Source of the DNA: Ceratotherium simum simum
Lineage: Eukaryota; Chordata; Mammalia; Perissodactyla; Rhinocerotidae
Direction: 5' to 3'
Length of the DNA stretch: 64,000 bases
Assembly (NCBI RefSeq): GCF_000283155.1
Contig: NW_004454166.1
Span: 12,465,292 to 12,529,291 of the forward strand
A program made the position numbers and the translations under genes. Of this stretch, positions 62,491 through 64,000 are shown piece after piece. The notes beneath the pieces are model-generated. The model was not told where the DNA came from, ran no database searches, and was given only the letters and a program-made list of their open reading frames with translations. The first letter of the stretch is position 1, and each line of letters begins with the position of its first letter.

Positions 62491-64000
62491 AATGATTACA
62501 TATAATACACATATATGTTTCTTTAAAAGACTATTGACTATCTAAGGAAAAATAATAATAATGTACTATAGGATTTATAGCATAATTAAAAGTAAAGTAT
62601 ATGGATAACAAAAGCACAAAGGTTGAGAAGGGGTAAACTGCATTATATCTTTGTAAAGTTCTTATATTGTTTGTGAAGAAGCATAATATTATTCGAAGGT
62701 AGATCATTATAAGGTAAAGATGAATATTGTAATCTCCAGAGCGCTAGTTCTCCCTCAGGAGCAATTTTGCCCTCCAGGGGACATTTGACAACGTCTGGAG
62801 ATATTTTTGGTTGTCACAATTGGGAGAGGGAGTGCTACCGGGATGTAGTGAGTAGAGACAAGGGATGCTCCTCAACAACCTACAATGCACAGGACAGTCC
62901 CCCACAACAAAGAATTACATGGCAATAGTCCCAAGGTTGAAAAACTCTGCTCTAGAGCAACCACTAAAAGATAACATAATGAAATATAGGGAAAAGATGA
63001 TAGTGGTGATAAAACGCAATGCTTAAAAAATACTCAATTCACCCAAAAGAAATTAGGAAAGGAGAAACGAAGGGACAAATAGAAAATAACTACCAAGATT
63101 GTAGACTTAAACTAACCATATCGGTGATTACAGTAAATGTAAATGGATGAAACACACCAATTAAAAGGCAAAGATAATCAGACTGGATAAAAAAAGCAAA
63201 ATTCAACCATATGTTGTTTTCAAGAAATATTCTTTAAGTATAATGACACAAAGAGGTTGAAAGCAAAGGGCAAAAAAGATACAGCTTGCAAACACTACAC
63301 ATAAAAAAGCCAATGTGACTATATAAATAACAAAAAAAGCAAACTTCAACATAAGTAATATTATCACATACAAATAAGGACATTTCATAATAATCAAAAG
63401 GTCAATTCACCAAAAAAACATAATTCCAAATATATATGCACCTAACAGCAGAGCTTCAAAATAAATGAAGGTAAAATTAACAGAACTAAAGGAGAAAATA
63501 TAAAAATCCACAATCACAGTTGGAGATTTTAACATTCTTCTCTCAGTAAGTTATAAAACATGTAGACAAAAAAATTAAGGCTATAAAAGATTTGAACAAC
63601 ACTATCAATCAAATTGACCTAACTGATACTTACAGAACACAACACCCGACAACTGCAGAATATACGCTCTTCTTAAGTGCATAAAACACATTTACCAGGA
63701 TTGACCATATGTAGGACCATAAAATAAATCTCAATGAATTGCAAAGGACTGAAATCATACAGAGTATGTGCTCTGGCCACATCTGTATTAAATAAGAAAT
63801 CAATAACAATAAGATATCTGAAGAAGACACAAAGAAATGGAAAGATATTCCATGCTCTTGGATTGGAAGAATTAACATAGTTAAGATATCCATACTTCCT
63901 AAAGCAATCTATAGATGCAATGCAATCCCTATCAAAGTTCCAACAACATTTTTCACAAAAATAGAACAAAGAATCCTAAAATTTATATGGAACAACAAAA
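62491..64000 (+). mobile_element. L1 (ORF2 start and later ORF2), internally deleted, runs off the window
   Basis: At 62540-63080: 'taatgtactataggatttatagcataattaaaagtaaagtat', 'agcacaaaggttgagaaggggtaaactg'. At 63095-63815 the endonuclease-coding start follows ('tgattacagtaaatgtaaatgg', 'caattaaaaggcaaagataatcagactggataaaa'). From about 63820 the text is that of a much later ORF2 position ('acacaaagaaatggaaagatattccatgctcttggattggaagaatta'). Frames are broken. A MER20 is nested at 62742. Confidence 0.9.
62742..62949 (+). mobile_element. MER20 (hAT-Charlie), nested in L1
   Basis: The order 'gctagttctccctcaggagcaattttgccctccaggggacatttgacaacgtctggagatatttttggttgtcacaattggg', 'gacaagggatgctcctcaacaacctacaatgcacaggaca', 'ggcaatagtcccaaggttgaaaaactctg' is full length. 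The 8-mers CTCCAGAG (62734-62741) and CTCTAGAG (62950-62957) are its target-site duplication. Confidence 0.95.

Overview
This window is mammalian nuclear DNA, most likely from a horse-family animal (Equidae, order Perissodactyla). The diagnostic evidence is nine copies of the equine repetitive element ERE, a tRNA-Ser-derived SINE. Each has a head of the type GGGGCCGGCC...GGCGTAGCGGTTAAG, a B-box-like GGTTCGGATCC and an A-rich tail, and most lie between clear target-site duplications. The rest of the repeat load is the usual eutherian background: MIR, L2, L3/CR1, L1, MLT1 LTRs, and the hAT-type MER5 and MER20 elements. All family names come from recognition of consensus features by eye, because no search could be run.

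I find no protein-coding exon, no RNA gene and no processed pseudogene that I can support. Open reading frames are all short (longest about 155 codons), have no recognisable domains, and often run through repeats. The window is therefore intergenic or deep intronic sequence. There is no operon, CRISPR array, prophage or other bacterial-style system here.

Layout. 0-10 kb: L2 and MIR fragments with a MIR split by MER20. 10-14 kb: first ERE, purine-rich and GGAT simple repeats, an MLT1 LTR. 14-20 kb: L2 remnants and two L3/CR1 fragments in opposite orientation. 20-24 kb: an AT palindrome, an L2 split by a mosaic ERE, an MLT1 split by MER20. 24-33 kb: mostly single-copy DNA with scattered MIRs and one old MLT1. 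33-35 kb: an L1 3' part split by a young-looking ERE. 35-43 kb: MIR, L2, MLT1 and hAT elements, then two EREs. 43.4-45.3 kb: antisense L1 and L2. 45.3-49 kb: mostly single-copy, with a CpG-bearing motif cluster near 46.7-46.95 kb. 49-57 kb: three EREs, an antisense MLT1 and an LTR-like repeat inside an L2. 57-64 kb: MLT1, an L1 carrying a short internal duplication of its own 5' flank, an ERE, and an L1 with an apparent internal deletion and a nested MER20.

The most useful non-repeat signals are (1) a 43-bp direct duplication with one mismatch, 645 bp apart, around and inside the L1 at 59.7-60.5 kb, and (2) three single-copy segments in which a CGTCA half-site lies 31-82 bp upstream of an RFX X-box-like CCATGG site. 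The second is a hypothesis about enhancers, not a demonstrated function. No previously undescribed biological system is evident.
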